DNA of 64,000 bases from assembly GCA_030549495.1 (NCBI GenBank), contig JAUIRK010001055.1, positions 743,001 through 807,000 on the forward strand, in the 5' to 3' direction. This stretch comes from Nectonema munidae (lineage: Eukaryota > Nematomorpha > Nectonematoida > Nectonematidae). Both the position numbers and the translations under genes were made by a program. Within the stretch, counting starts at the first letter, position 1; every line of letters starts with the position of its first letter. Under the pieces are notes generated by a model, which made no database searches, had not been told where the DNA came from, and saw only the letters and a program-made list of their open reading frames with translations. Below, piece after piece: positions 1-42,629 of the stretch.

Positions 1-1481
1 GCTTAAACTGAATTTTAGAACTCTTGAGTCGTTAGATTTCAAGAAATTTTGGACATAGAATGTATTGCCTTTGGACGTTTTTTTCAAATGTTTTAGTTTT
101 TAGACGTTTTGTTTTCGTACGTTTTGCCAGGAATCATTAAAGAATAAAAAATTTGACATTTTGCATTGTAAGCGTAAAAACTTTTTACCGAAAAAAGACT
201 AATTTATAAATTTAATGCACTTACAAAGACACAAGCAAAATTTTATAGGTGGTAAAACGCAAAGAACAATGTTGAAAATAATGTTCAACTTCTGATTTTT
301 AAAATTTATATCATCAATCAGACCAATTCTACTGCATGGAGAAAAGATGATCAAAGTTAAATAAATAGCATACCACCGGAAATAATATAAGCTTCTCAAA
401 GCTCTTAAATTGGTAACATAAATACATAGGTTTGCAACATATAGTTGTCATACCCAACATATAATGATAATACAATGTCCTTAATTTCCTCATCATCTTG
501 AAAAATATGAGGATTATTCATGGAAGGGAAGTGTGATGTTGCGCATAGAAAAATTTTAGCCTAAAATAAGAAATCTTTATCAATATGATTGATTTTAACT
601 ATGCGAAAAATTGGGAAAATGCAACTTCATGAAACATTCACATAGATAATAATATGATAGAAACGGAAATTCATAAGAAAAAAATTGATCCAACAATTAA
701 TTTCTGGTTTATTCCTTAATTGTTTATAAACTACTTGAGGTCTACTTTCTTGAGCTTGGCGGCATGAGACTAGTCGACCGCGGGCGACTTCTTGGACACC
801 TCTGCTCTACGCAATATGATTAAATTCATCCGCATTCGGCCTGTGTAATCGTTCACATCTGATACTTCACTTGAGCTCCTTTTACACTACTAATGAGAGT
901 TTTTCATTCTTTTCTATTTATTTTCTTGAATATCAAAAATGGTTATTAGTAATTTTCTATATTTACGGATTCCTTCATGCAAGATAAAATTCTATAAATT
1001 AACTTAGAAATATTAGGGAGTATAGGTACCTTTTTTTTGATAGATGTATAACTCAAATGTGACTTACTTTAATAAAGAAAATTTATCAATTTTTCCAGAT
1101 CAATAAATTTTTTAGTAGATTCATGTATGAATTTGTATGAACTTGTAGCGGGAAAGTTTATAAAATTAATCTTATAAGGAATATTCCTTAACTTTGAAAT
1201 CTAATGTTATACCAACCGTGGATCATGTTAGATTGTTGTAATTCTTTATTCTGAAAAGCAAGGTATCAATGATATTGATCCGAGTTATTTATATAGCATT
1301 AATATTTGCCATTACTTTTCATTTTATTGGGTGAAATTGTCATGGTGTTTTACTTTTCTTTGTTCAAACTGCCATTTTTGAAGGAATGAATTACACTCGA
1401 GCTAAATAGCCCTCAAAGATCTAATTTTTAGCAACGTTTTTCTTCTAATTATTCTTGCTATAACTTTTACAAATGTTTTAG
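1..1481. other. Region upstream of first recognised KCC exon; no gene seen
   Basis: A+T-rich DNA with no exon I can defend. KCC proteins normally have roughly 100 residues before the first exon seen here, so the start codon and N-terminal exon(s) should lie here or beyond the left edge, but I find no candidate with a matching splice phase. The only compositional island is the G+C-rich patch at about 745-804, listed separately as a possible transposon end. Confidence 0.5.
740..804 (-). repeat. Possible solo hAT-type terminal sequence
   Basis: Read on the minus strand from 804, this patch starts CAGAGGTGTCC and continues into a CGCCCGCGG block. That resembles the ends of many hAT elements, which begin CAG with a nearby GC-rich subterminal palindrome. 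I find no partner end or 8-bp target duplication, so it may be a solo end or chance. Confidence 0.3.
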
Positions 1482-32331
<30,850 letters not shown>

Positions 32332-32568
32332 CTTCATCTCATGAAAGAGCTTAGTGCAATACCTACGCCATTCTTTAAAACTCTTTTTATTTGCTGAACT
32401 TTTACAAAAAGATTTTATTTATTTTACTCCTTATATTGCGATACAAAACGCCATGCAGTATTTTTGTTCTTATATCATAGTGGTGGCGCGTATAACGCAC
32501 TCAAATTTACCTTTTTTCTATTCATGATAAATATTCTTCACTACATAACAATTAAACTTGCTTTAAAA

Positions 32569-32574
32569 AATAAA
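32569..32574 (+). terminator. Candidate KCC polyadenylation signal
   Basis: AATAAA about 240 bp after the KCC stop; the first clear plus-strand hexamer downstream. Others occur near 32800 and 32950, so the site used is uncertain. Confidence 0.4.
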
Positions 32575-32992
32575 TATTTTTCACATTTTTACTGGTGCAA
32601 AAGTCATTTATTGTTCATGCTTTTCGTTTGTTATTTCGAAAAGGGAAGTTGAATACCTTAAAAGAAATTTCGAGGCAAATTGATCTCTCTTCCATAAATA
32701 CTTATGAATGAATTAAATGGCAAACTGAAAGAAAAATGCATCTACAAATTGCTAACACCAATTCCTCTTATTTATAAACGCCTCAACAACTTCTGTGGCT
32801 AAATAAATGTTTTTATTGACCTTTTATAGTCGGAACTTTGAGAAAATGTTCTAACGTTTTCGGCATTACTATGATTTGTCCACTATAATAAGCAAAAGTG
32901 TGGTCGGAGTGTGCAAATAATTTTTTGTACAAAGAAAAGTATGATATAAAATAAATTCTTTAAACTATTAACTATAAAAAAAAGTGAACAAT

Positions 32993-32998
32993 TTTATT
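32993..32998 (-). terminator. Candidate NAA38 polyadenylation signal
   Basis: AATAAA on the minus strand, 94 bp beyond the NAA38 stop codon, in an A+T-rich 3' region. Confidence 0.55.
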
Positions 32999-33091
32999 AA
33001 CAAAGTATACATAATAAATTGATGTTATTATCACGCAATTTTTGTGAACATTACCGACACAAATATAAAATTTAATTTACACATGTATATC

Positions 33092-33343
33092 TTAGGAATT
33101 TTTTAAAAGAATATACATCGATAAAATATGAGATCCAGGAATCATGACTAGGCTAGAATTTTGGATGCATTTATTCCAATCAGAGTATTGACTTGAAGAT
33201 CCCAAAATTATGTTACAATTTTTGTCTGTACCTAAAAACTTTCCAATAAAAATTCTTTTGTCGCTTATTTTCACTTTGATATTTTTCCCCAATAAACTTT
33301 TCAAAAAAGAATTTCTTTCACTTTCTGAGGCTTTTTCCTCCAT
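33092..33343 (-). CDS. NAA38: N-alpha-acetyltransferase 38, NatC auxiliary subunit (LSm fold)
   Basis: Single-exon gene of 83 residues. NAA38 (LSMD1/Mak31) is the small Sm-like subunit of NatC, which acetylates N-terminal Met before hydrophobic residues. The Sm1 motif is seen as KRIFIGKFLGTDKNCNIILG (about residues 29-48) and Sm2 as LVMIPGSHILSM (about 65-76). The MIPG.HI arrangement distinguishes NAA38-type proteins from spliceosomal LSm proteins. The N-terminal helix is SFLKSLLGKNIKVKIS. The length is typical of the shorter family members. The mRNA would carry a two-codon upstream ORF (ATG AAC TAA) ending directly before the start ATG. It is convergent with KCC. The gene stands alone on this strand. 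Confidence 0.88.
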   Translation of the reverse strand: MEEKASESERNSFLKSLLGKNIKVKISDKRIFIGKFLGTDKNCNIILGSSSQYSDWNKCIQNSSLVMIPGSHILSMYILLKNS

Positions 33344-33449
33344 TTAGTTCATTTTTTCTACAAAAATGGTAAAAAATAAAATGAGGGACTTGGTACAAAG
33401 AGTATTTTAGCTAAAAATTTTCTTAGAAAAAAGTAAAGTGCTTTTTACT

Positions 33450-33583
33450 AAATTCTTTTGTCGCTTATTTTCATTTTGATATTTTAAATTTTCTTTTTTT
33501 AAAGCAAATTTTCTTTAGAATACATTCTTTTTTGAAAAGTTTATTGGGAAAAAAATATGAAAGTGAAAATAAGCGAAAAAAAC
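33450..33583. repeat. Direct and inverted partial copies of NAA38 coding sequence
   Basis: 33450-33485 repeats gene positions 33250-33285 in the same orientation (35 of 36 bases). 33524-33583 is the reverse complement of about 33253-33312 with only a few differences. The copied region corresponds to codons for FLKSLLGKNIKVKISDKRIF. The two extra copies can also pair with each other, giving a stem of about 30 bp around a loop of about 40 bases. They lie 107-240 bp upstream of the NAA38 start codon. Confidence 0.88.
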
Positions 33584-35150
33584 TAGAAAAGAAAAGAACT
33601 TTTTAGAGACAAAAACTATAACATCGCTAAAATTTAGATTTTAGACCAAGCTTTTCTACGACAAACATTTGATCGTTTAGGCTTTTTATGTTTAAAATTC
33701 AGTTGTGTTTGCACAAATAACTATTGGCATCAATACACATTATGAATAAACGCAAAAATATGACAGCGCGAAAACAAATAGAAGCACACATGAAAGATCT
33801 AGGCTACGGTCGCGGGATATTATAAGAGCTGCTGAAGCATAAAAGATTATCGAAAACAATAAAAAAACAAAAATATATGCCTAATATAAGTTTAAAAGAT
33901 TATTTAGGACATTGAAGTGTTACATAATATTTTTATGAAGCTATACTTTGGTATAATAATTTTGATGTGGTGTTATTTCCGGGTGAAATATTTTTAAAAA
34001 CATAATAATGTTTTGCCAACATAAATTGCTGTTTTGAAATGCTATCCATATTTTTTTGGAAAATAAGTATAACAAAAATCAATCAACTTAACTGAAAACA
34101 GCATAATAAACATGTATTTTGTATAAAAATAGTTAATATTTTGAAAGATTCTGTTAACTTTGATTGATATTTTGAGAAATCTAGGTATAATTTTTGTGAG
34201 AATCAATAAGCGTTCGTGAAAATGGTACCGTTCAGCGTCCTAGTTTCGATTCCAGATTGTAACGTACCTACTATGAAATCACGAAAGGTTGATACGATAC
34301 CAACAACTAAAAAAATGTAGAATTAGACTAAGTAATTTTTAATAAATACTGTATAACAATCAGAATTTGATAAAGGAATTACAAGGCTGTCAAGTTTCAG
34401 AAATTGTCATGCGGGTGAAAATTTTAAGTCAAGCCTTGGAGAAAATTCAATTTTCCAGTTTTTTTCCCACAAAAAATCAGCCAATAAAAATGCCTTTGAG
34501 ATGATTAATAGCCAATAGACTTACACAGGCCCCTAATCAGAAAAAAATTTCAGTTGAGAGAGGGGGCACTCCATTAGGTTAGGATATGGTTAGGTTTCTA
34601 CATCATTTAGTCACCGTTTTAACACTAGAACGTCCAAAGGGGTCATTTTGAACCTTGCAATATTTTAAATGACAAGAATTTGTTGTCGATTCTACTTGGA
34701 ACTCAATAAATTCCTAAATAAAATACATTATTTTTAAAGTCACTAATATACCAAAAAACTCTAAAACAAAAGCAACAAATAAAAAAAGGCGCTAGGCCCT
34801 ACAGCAAAATCCAAAAGATCTGTTATAAAAGGTTTTTTAGTTCGTGGATACTTTTTATTGATTTCTATATCTTCAAATTAATAAACTATGCATAAGACTG
34901 AAACTAAACGTGTTTTATGTGACACTATGGAAATTTTCATTTTTGAACTATGTTTTTATAGCTATATTGAATGTGAGAGGAGTTACTGTCTAGAAGTTAA
35001 AATATCAAATTACATTCCATAAGTAGATAAGTCAGAGTAAATGGCCTGAGCGCATTAAAAAATTAAGTTGAAGTATAATTTTTTTCACATCATAAGTATA
35101 ATTACAAACCTAATTGTACCTGATGAAACATGATTTTTAATTTGAAAAAA
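33584..35150. other. Intergenic DNA, little recognised
   Basis: A+T-rich, no gene seen. At 34619-34640 TTAACACTAGAACGTCC followed by AAAGGGGTCATTTTGA resembles the end of piggyBac-type MITEs, but I find no opposite end. A weak tRNA-like B box lies at 34243-34253. Confidence 0.4.
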
Positions 35151-35155
35151 AAGGT

Positions 35156-35720
35156 TCAAATTGTATTGATGAGTCGCTTTTTTTGACAGGATAATAACTG
35201 AGGTGGGGGTTGGAAATTAAAACATTTTGAAACTTCCTCGGAGGCTTCCATTTTAATTATCAGCATACTAGATATGGTCCCCTCCAACTGGAGACGATTT
35301 CTCACTGTCCGCTTTATTGCTTTGATTAGAGAGATCAGAACCAGCGTTTGAATGACGTAGAGATAAAATTTGCTTAACAATTTTTACAAGTTTGGGAAAA
35401 CGAGCAATTCCATGACAATCTTTCAGTTTTTCTAGATATGACCAAATAGTCTCCATTTTTTATACACGGCAGATTTATCCTCTTCTACATACATTACTTT
35501 GGCCTCCGTCCAAATATGTTTTGGTATATTCGATTCTTTGAAAGATTGAAAATCTGCAACCTCATCCATCAATTCATTTTGTCTTCAGATCTTGGAAAGG
35601 TTAAAATCTGTAATATTATTTTATAAAAAAAATATAAATTTAAGCAAAATAGCCAGAATTATATTACCTTTCAACAAAATAATTTGCTCTATCAAGATAA
35701 TCAACTGCCCTCATCCATTC
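35156..35720 (-). pseudogene. hAT transposase C-terminal fragment
   Basis: Minus-strand blocks in order: IREWMRAVDYLDRANYFVER (about 35720-35665), NELMDEVADFQSF and MYVEEDKSAV (about 35585-35480), IWSYLEKLKDCHGIARFPKL, then VKQILSLRHSNA (35450-35350), and AIKRTVRNRL with TISSMLIIKM (about 35320-35240). The LSLPHSNAxxER...RNRL...L arrangement is the hAT dimerisation domain. A GTAATA...TTACAG segment at about 35665-35610 looks like a small intron. Stops and a frame change break it. No ends found. Confidence 0.65.
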
Positions 35721-35724
35721 GCGA

Positions 35725-37516
35725 ATGAAAATTGACCATTTTTGTTTGTATGATAAGATTGCTACTACTACTAATAAAATACTGCTACGAATATGTAATA
35801 TCGATCCGTTATTTTATAGTAGTGCTGAATCAATTAAATATGATATATTTTTAACTTCTGCAAACTCTGAAGGTATAAATTCGCAAAAAAACATTAAAAA
35901 AACGTACTCTATCTACTATTGAGGAAAAAATAATATTTGAGATAAGAAAAATATATAAGCTAATATTAATTTGTAAAGAAAATTGTTTTTGAAATGGTGA
36001 AAATTTGGTGTATTGTGCTAAAGACGATGCTGAGGAAAAAAATAACAAAAAGACGGGTAAGCGGGGACGAAAATCATTATGAAATTTAAGATACCGTGAA
36101 TATAAGTAGAAAAAGCTTACAAATTTTAAGTCTAAAAGAAGTATAATAAAATTTATGAAAAACTTATACTCCAAATGATGTTTTAAAAAAAATTGGGTGC
36201 CATTTTAGAGGGGTTTACGAACATTATAATGTCTATTCAGAACAAATTACACATTTTTAATCTTGCAATAAAAATAGGTTGTCTAAAGCAGCTACATTTA
36301 TTAATTGAAAGATCGTATTGAAGTTCATTTGCATGTATTCTATACAATGAGTCCAAATGCGGAATAAATAAAAAAATCATCTTGATTCAATCTGAAAGAG
36401 AGAGAGAATTTTATTATAAAAAAAGAGAGTTCACAAAAATAATAAAGTGGAGCAAACAATGAGTATATATGTTAATATTTATAATATATATTCACATGAA
36501 GAACTATATCATCTTTTTCAAGATTATCATTATAGGAAAAATCAATAACCATTTGACTCTTAAATTTTAACCCACTATCTTCATTGAATAAAGATATAAT
36601 TTGAAAATTTATTGCTATAAAAATATAAATAAAAAGATACTACCTTTTTGGTCCTTGCATCTTAGAGCTGTTTCAATTTTAATCAACCAAACAAAGAGAT
36701 ATTATAAATGAGAAAGCACTGTGTATAATAGTTAAATCTTTATAAAACCATATTTTTTTTAGTTCAAACATTAGTGGTTCATTTGTATTGACAAAGATTT
36801 TATTTTTTTGTTCGGTAATAATTTGTTCAAAATATAAATTTTTATGCAATTTTAAGATAGTATGAAAAATGTTTAAGATTCTTTAATTGTGCACCGTTTT
36901 CCAGGGTTGTAATTAAAAAGTTGACCCTTGGTATATTGGATCTATAAAATAAGGAACAAGAATCAAACTAATGTTCTAAGGTTAAAATTTTTACAAAAAT
37001 TGTTCTAAAATCACATGTTACAAATATTATTCACTCCTACTCTCACTAGACCGGGATCTTTATTTCAATTCTTCTTTCTAGGTTTATACATCTCAGCGTA
37101 ATACTCACTAAAGAGGTAGAACTTATATATAACAAATTTGATGTTGCCATGCAATGAGATGAGGGTTAATAATAGAAGCGTTCGATACAGTATTGCAAGC
37201 CTCACCTCTGGGCTTAGTTCGGTTCAGAAAATAGTGAATAGCAACCTTCATTACTCAAAAATGTCTAAACCAGTTTTCAAATGTCTTTCTTTTGAGTGAT
37301 AACTTTAATAAGTTTTTATGGTTATATGTAATAATAATTAGTAGGCCACATCAACTTATCTAAAATATGATTTGAAGAAGAGTAACAAAACCGATATTAA
37401 AAGGATATCTTATAGATATTAATATATCATTTATGCCCACCAGATGTCATAGCCGCTCAAATAGTATTATAAACTAAACTTAAACATAGATGAAAATAGA
37501 AAGTTAAAAACAATAT
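35725..37516. other. Intergenic DNA, nothing recognised
   Basis: Very A+T-rich. Small open frames on both strands show no domain and no splice context. Confidence 0.5.
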
Positions 37517-40081
37517 ATGTTATGTTATGTTATTTGAATTGACACAGCTTGTAAGACTTTAAGACTTAAAAGCTGGCATGTAGCTAGTAAGGCGAGATAC
37601 ATATTGAAAAGTCAGCTATTCACTACAAAAATAATATATATATAAAAAACAAAATAAAATTGAAATAAAATAAAAGGAAAGAAGAAAAGAGGAGTGAGAG
37701 AAGAGGAACAGGAAACGTAAGACATAACCAATGGACACCTACTCAGATACCAAAGAGAAAGGGCAAGGATCATATTTCACAAAGTTGGATACATTACGAT
37801 GAAGAATGAACATGAGCATAAACAAGTATAAAAAAAAAAAAAAAAAAACTAATCAAGGAGGATGGTAGTTTAGAAACTTTTCTAGTTTAGTAAGAAATGA
37901 ATCACAAACAGAATATAGATCAGGTCTAAGTATTATGTCGCATAAGGAAGTAGTAGAGAAGTTAAACTCAACTGCAAGTTTAGAAGCAAAATTTTCAAAA
38001 ATATGGTTTGTTGACGAACAATGGTATACAAGGTGGGGTGATGATTCAACAATATAACAGCCAAACCTACAGAGAGGAGAATCACATTTACCAATAAGAT
38101 ACAGAAATTTTTTACAAATAGTAGCACCAATATACCATCTGAGTAGGCGACTAGGAACAAAAAGTATACCATATTTAATAAGCCTCAATACAAGGTTGTT
38201 TGAAATAGAGGAATAGAAGGGTAAAAAATATTTAGATGATGAAAGTTCAACATACCAATTTTCATTGATTATTTTGATTATATGACATTTTAGGGAGGAC
38301 AAAGGATGCATAAAAAAAATAGGCTTGTACGAGAGAGCATCTTTGGCAGCTCGATCAACAAATTCATTACGGAAAAAAGAAAACAAAAGTAAAACTAGCA
38401 AACATTGAGGCTGGATCATAGGACCCATCACAAAAAATGAACACCGCATTTGATCTAAAAAGGATTTGATGGCATAAAGAAAGAGCTGCTTTCTTAGAAG
38501 AGCGAACTGATGATTTCACAACTAATTTCAAATGATTAAGCATAAGGAACGCTATATAGGGGAGAGAGGGTCGAATATTCAAGTACTCTTCTTTAGGGAA
38601 ATGCTTACGAAATAGTTGATATGAAAAGTCAAAATTGGAGTAGTGAATTTTTGGAGAAAACGTGAGACCAAAGGAAAAGTAATCAGAGTTTTTGCTAAGA
38701 TGAGAAAGTTTAAGGGAAACAACAAGTTTTTCAAATATAAGTTTAGGCGGAAGAAAACTAGAGAAAGAAAAGAGGAGATCTTTAGCACAAGATCTAGGAA
38801 AATTGGTGCATTTTCTCAAGAATGCACAAAAAAAGGACTTCAAACTTAGACAAGTATTTTTTATATTTCAGAATAGGACACCAAGAAGTAATACAATAAG
38901 TAAACATAGGAAGGATAACTCTATTTAATATTAATGAAAAAAATATATAAGTCTGATTCGTAGAGTTGAAACTAAGATATTTAAGACAGTTGAAAATTTT
39001 CGAGCATTTGGAAAGATTCACAAAAAAATGAGAGGACCAATTTAAGCTACTCTTATAAAACAGGCCTAGATACTTTATCTCAGATGCAGCTTTGAAAGTG
39101 AAGCCATCAAAATATAAATCAGGACAAAACTTTATGCATCTCGAAAAATTGATCAGGTTAGATTTAGAAAAATTAATCACTAACCCAAGTGAATGATAGA
39201 GAATAGAAAAGCTAGATAAAAACTTACTTAAGTATAACAAATTACTTGTTGGATCATCTCCTTCTACACCAATCATAAAATCATCAGAATAACATTGAGT
39301 AAAAAGGTTCCACTTTAAAGCATGTTCAATCAAGGGGTTAATCAATATGATAAATAAGATATCGGAGAGACATCCTCCCTGAGGGGTAGAGTTAGATAAA
39401 GGAAATGAAAAGAAATGATTAACACGAAAATGGACCTTTCGATTATGTAAATAGGAATGAAGTAAAGAGATTAGGTAAGGGGGAAAGTTCATCTCTGACA
39501 TGTTTCGGAGAATACACGAATGACAGGCATAGTTGAATGCATTTTTAAAATCAAAAAATATACAGGTGAAACTCTTACGTAATTTAAAACAATAATATAT
39601 CTTTGAAGTTTGAAACGAGAACAGGCAATTTCACATGAGTTTCCATTAATATAAGCAAATTGAAGATAACTTAAACAGTTTGACATCGAGATATGATTCA
39701 AAATGCGAATTCTTATTAATTTTTCTAAGATTTTCCCAAGGCAGGAAAGAAGTGTTAGGGGCTGCCAATTAGAAATTTTTTGTTGATCTTCATTATTTTT
39801 AGGAGTAAAAATAATTTCACCAATTTTGAAAGAAGAGGGAAAATAAGCATTCTGCAAACATACATTGAAGATACTCATAAGAAAATCAGAAATTAAGGGA
39901 AATACAAGCTTAATTTGATTATATCTAATTTGATCAAAACCTGGAGCAGAGTTATGCTACAAACTCTTGAGGACAAAGTGCAAATCAGAAGATGTGATAT
40001 TATCAGGAGGTAAAAACAATTTATCAAGTAGAAAGGAGCATTTATGAGAGGATTCAAATAGAGAGTTAAAGATAAAAACAA
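37517..40081 (-). mobile_element. I-group LINE (RT plus RNase H), 5' truncated, broken
   Basis: Minus strand. Reverse transcriptase starts near 40025 (NSAPGFDQIRYNQIKL), continues with IIFTPKNN, then TPQGGCLSDILFIILINPLI and a YSDD catalytic box (39501-38794). An RNase H start (FCDGSYDP) and FRNEFVDRAAKDALS follow, then a Cys/His-rich tail (CRFGC, SSPHLVYHCSS) up to the stop at 37853. RNase H after RT places it in the I/Loa/R1 group. The frame shifts a few times between overlapping open segments. The 3' region ends near a TAACA-repeat tail (37517-37533, minus strand). The endonuclease part is absent. Confidence 0.85.
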
Positions 40082-40918
40082 TATAAAAAATATACATTCT
40101 TAAATATAAGATAGTATTTACATGAAGCATAAAGAAGAAAAATAAGAGAAAATAAATTTATTACAGTTTTTACCAGTCGATAAACAAGCAAAAGAGTACA
40201 CTGAACACAATAGTTCCTAAAAGAACGTGATAATTTATCTTTAACTAAATTAATAATATTAGCTTAGGAAAGAATAATAAACAAGAAACTTTCGATTTGG
40301 TGATTAAAAATAAATCATTCCTTAACATCATTTCTTCATTGTAGAAAAAATTGTTAGATCAAGTGAAAATTTAAAGCAAGAAATTTGTTTTAATAAATAT
40401 CTACAAGTTGCGACTACTTTGTTTTGTTTTTAAGTTTTTTTAGAACAGATTAATCTAAATATTTCAAATTTCTGTCTTTTATCTAGTGGTTTAAATTATT
40501 ACAACCTAATAAATCTCCTTACATTGGGAGGCCTATAATTTAAAAATGCAATCAAGGTTTTGTTGATCAAATAACTTTATGATGGAGCAGTTTTCTTAGA
40601 TTGATTGAAAAAAAATACTGAAGATTTATCTTTCTCAAAATATTTAAATAAATAAAAACTTTTATTCACATAACAAACTATTCTTGCAATCTTATTAATT
40701 GTTACATTTGTTCTATGTAACCTGCATTTTTTTCCTTTTTTCATGTATGTTTATATTTTGTATATGTGTTTTATATATGTATGTTTTAGTAATATAAAAA
40801 ATTTTACATTTACTCTATGATATCTTATGTATCAAATTTTTATTGAACTTTAACTCCTTTATTAATGTTAAATGTTCACATTTACAAACATTTTGGTGCA
40901 TTTATTGATTAAAAAGCT
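40082..40918. other. Intergenic DNA, nothing recognised
   Basis: A+T-rich, with no open frame or repeat that I can classify. Confidence 0.5.
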
Positions 40919-41040
40919 TTCATTGAGAAAGCACAATTGCGCCGCTTTTATTGAACTATGAGAAAAGTAGGCTTGATGCGGGAACAAACCCAAGGCTTTG
41001 AGTTATCAAAACTCAGTATCTAACCAACCTTATTCACAAA
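40919..41040 (-). repeat. tRNA-derived SINE, copy 2
   Basis: Reverse-complement match to 28506-28628. The B box is degenerate (GGGTTTGTTCCC, minus strand, 40980-40991). The non-tRNA portion (GCGGCGCAATTGTGC) is also conserved. Confidence 0.8.
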
Positions 41041-41783
41041 CCCAATTAAAAAAATTCCTAAAAAAGAATTTCGTTTTCATAAAATAACTCAGAAGTATAT
41101 TAAAAACCCAATCGAATCCGAATTTTATGAGTAGCAACTTATCCCTAATTAACGAGCTTTTTTTATTTTATTTTATTTTCAAATATTTATTTTGTTACAA
41201 GCAACAGAGGTGATGTCTACTATGTTTGTTAATTTGTAAAATTCTACTCTCTTGATTCTATTGGGGTTTTACTCATTTCATTTTTTCTTCTAAATAAGCT
41301 TTTTTTATAATGTATATATTTTTTATGTTAATTTTTCTTCTGAAAACTATGTGATTTGTGTTTAATCCTCTAATGTGGATAATCGCATCCAAATAATTAG
41401 CAATTGTTTTCAGGAACATACCTAGTTTGTGTGAATAATCTGCACAATAACTTTTGAAACATTTAGCTCAAAAATAAAATATATATTTGTAATTTATATA
41501 AGACCATTTCACGTCTATCATCTGCTTTCTTTCTCAATTAGATTTTATATAAATTAAGCTGATGATTTTTGGACACTGGTTTTCCATTATTCCTGAAAGT
41601 TAAATAGGAAAATGAAGATATTTTTAAGGGATTAATCAATATGCTGGGGGTATATTATATTCAATTTCCTTATTTTCATTCACTTCTATTTCAACTTTTT
41701 TTTGGTTAAATTTTGTTTACATAGATGAATTGTGTCACTATTATTAGTTTGGTAAAAAAAAGTGTGATTAAACGCAGATGTTT

Positions 41784-41960
41784 CAGTGGCGTAGCCAAAA
41801 AATGGAAGTTGGGGGGCATGTAAGGAATTTAGGGGGGGGGGGGGGCATGTAAGGAATTTAAGGGGGGGGGGGGGGCATGGGGGGGGGCAAGTATATTGGA
41901 AATAAAATTATTTGGGGGGGGGGGGGGGGCACTGCCCCACCCCCTCTGGCTACGCCACGG
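41784..41960. mobile_element. 177-bp hAT-type MITE, perfect 8-bp TSD, G-run interior
   Basis: AGATGTTT flanks exactly at 41776-41783 and 41961-41968. Terminal repeats are CAGTGGCGTAGCCA and the complement of CCGTGGCGTAGCCA (13 of 14). The interior has several runs of 12-14 G and a partly duplicated GCATGTAAGGAATTTA block, then a C-rich right arm. Non-coding. An isolated similar end, GTGGCGTAGCAAC, occurs at about 5698. Confidence 0.93.
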
Positions 41961-42190
41961 AGATGTTTGCGGTATATTATAGTTTTATTGCTGAACTTTA
42001 ATATTTCTGGCAATATAAAAAATATTTATAGTTAGATATATGCACAAGAAAACATTAATTTAAAGATTATAGATACGCTAAATGTACAAAATATAAAAAT
42101 TATCATAAACAAAAGAGTATTTGTAAAAACAAAAAGGCCGGGCCCGTTGGACCCATGTTTATCTAAATCGTAAAGAAAATATGTTTTCCG

Positions 42191-42202
42191 CATGAGGGTT
42201 AA
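42191..42202. repeat. Possible solo piggyBac-type end
   Basis: CATGAGGG directly followed by TTAA (42199-42202); about 55 bp inside lies a GGCCCGTTGGACCC palindrome-like block. Both are usual in piggyBac MITE ends. No opposite end found. Confidence 0.35.
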
Positions 42203-42629
42203 ATAAGAGTTTACAATGATAAATAGAATTCTGATTTATTGTTTTGATCTAACTAGCATTTTTTGTCATTGAAATGTTGATCTATCTTTAAAGTGTGACT
42301 TAAGTGACCCTTTGGTTTTGGAAGTGAGTCAAACTCCTTATTTATCATTAAAGGTGCTGACACAAAATGTTGCACGTTTTTGTCGAAAACTACTTATCCA
42401 CCCAAAACTAATTAAATAACATGCATTCAAATTTTAAATATTTTTTTTAAAGTCGCCTATTCTGATTTGATTTTATGTGTTACTTTCTGTAGTAATGGGG
42501 ATTTGCCCGCCTCCCTCGTTTTTTTTACAAAATTCTCGTGTAAACTCACTAAATAATTGTTTGTGAATCTTATGCTATCCTTTATTTTTCATGAAAATCA
42601 ATCAAATGTGTTAATCAATGCCAAATTAT

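Noticed and set aside
34197-34300. Third SINE or tRNA-like copy (GTTTCGATTCC at 34243)
   Set aside because: Only the B-box-like motif matches; no body or A box is shared with the two SINE copies.
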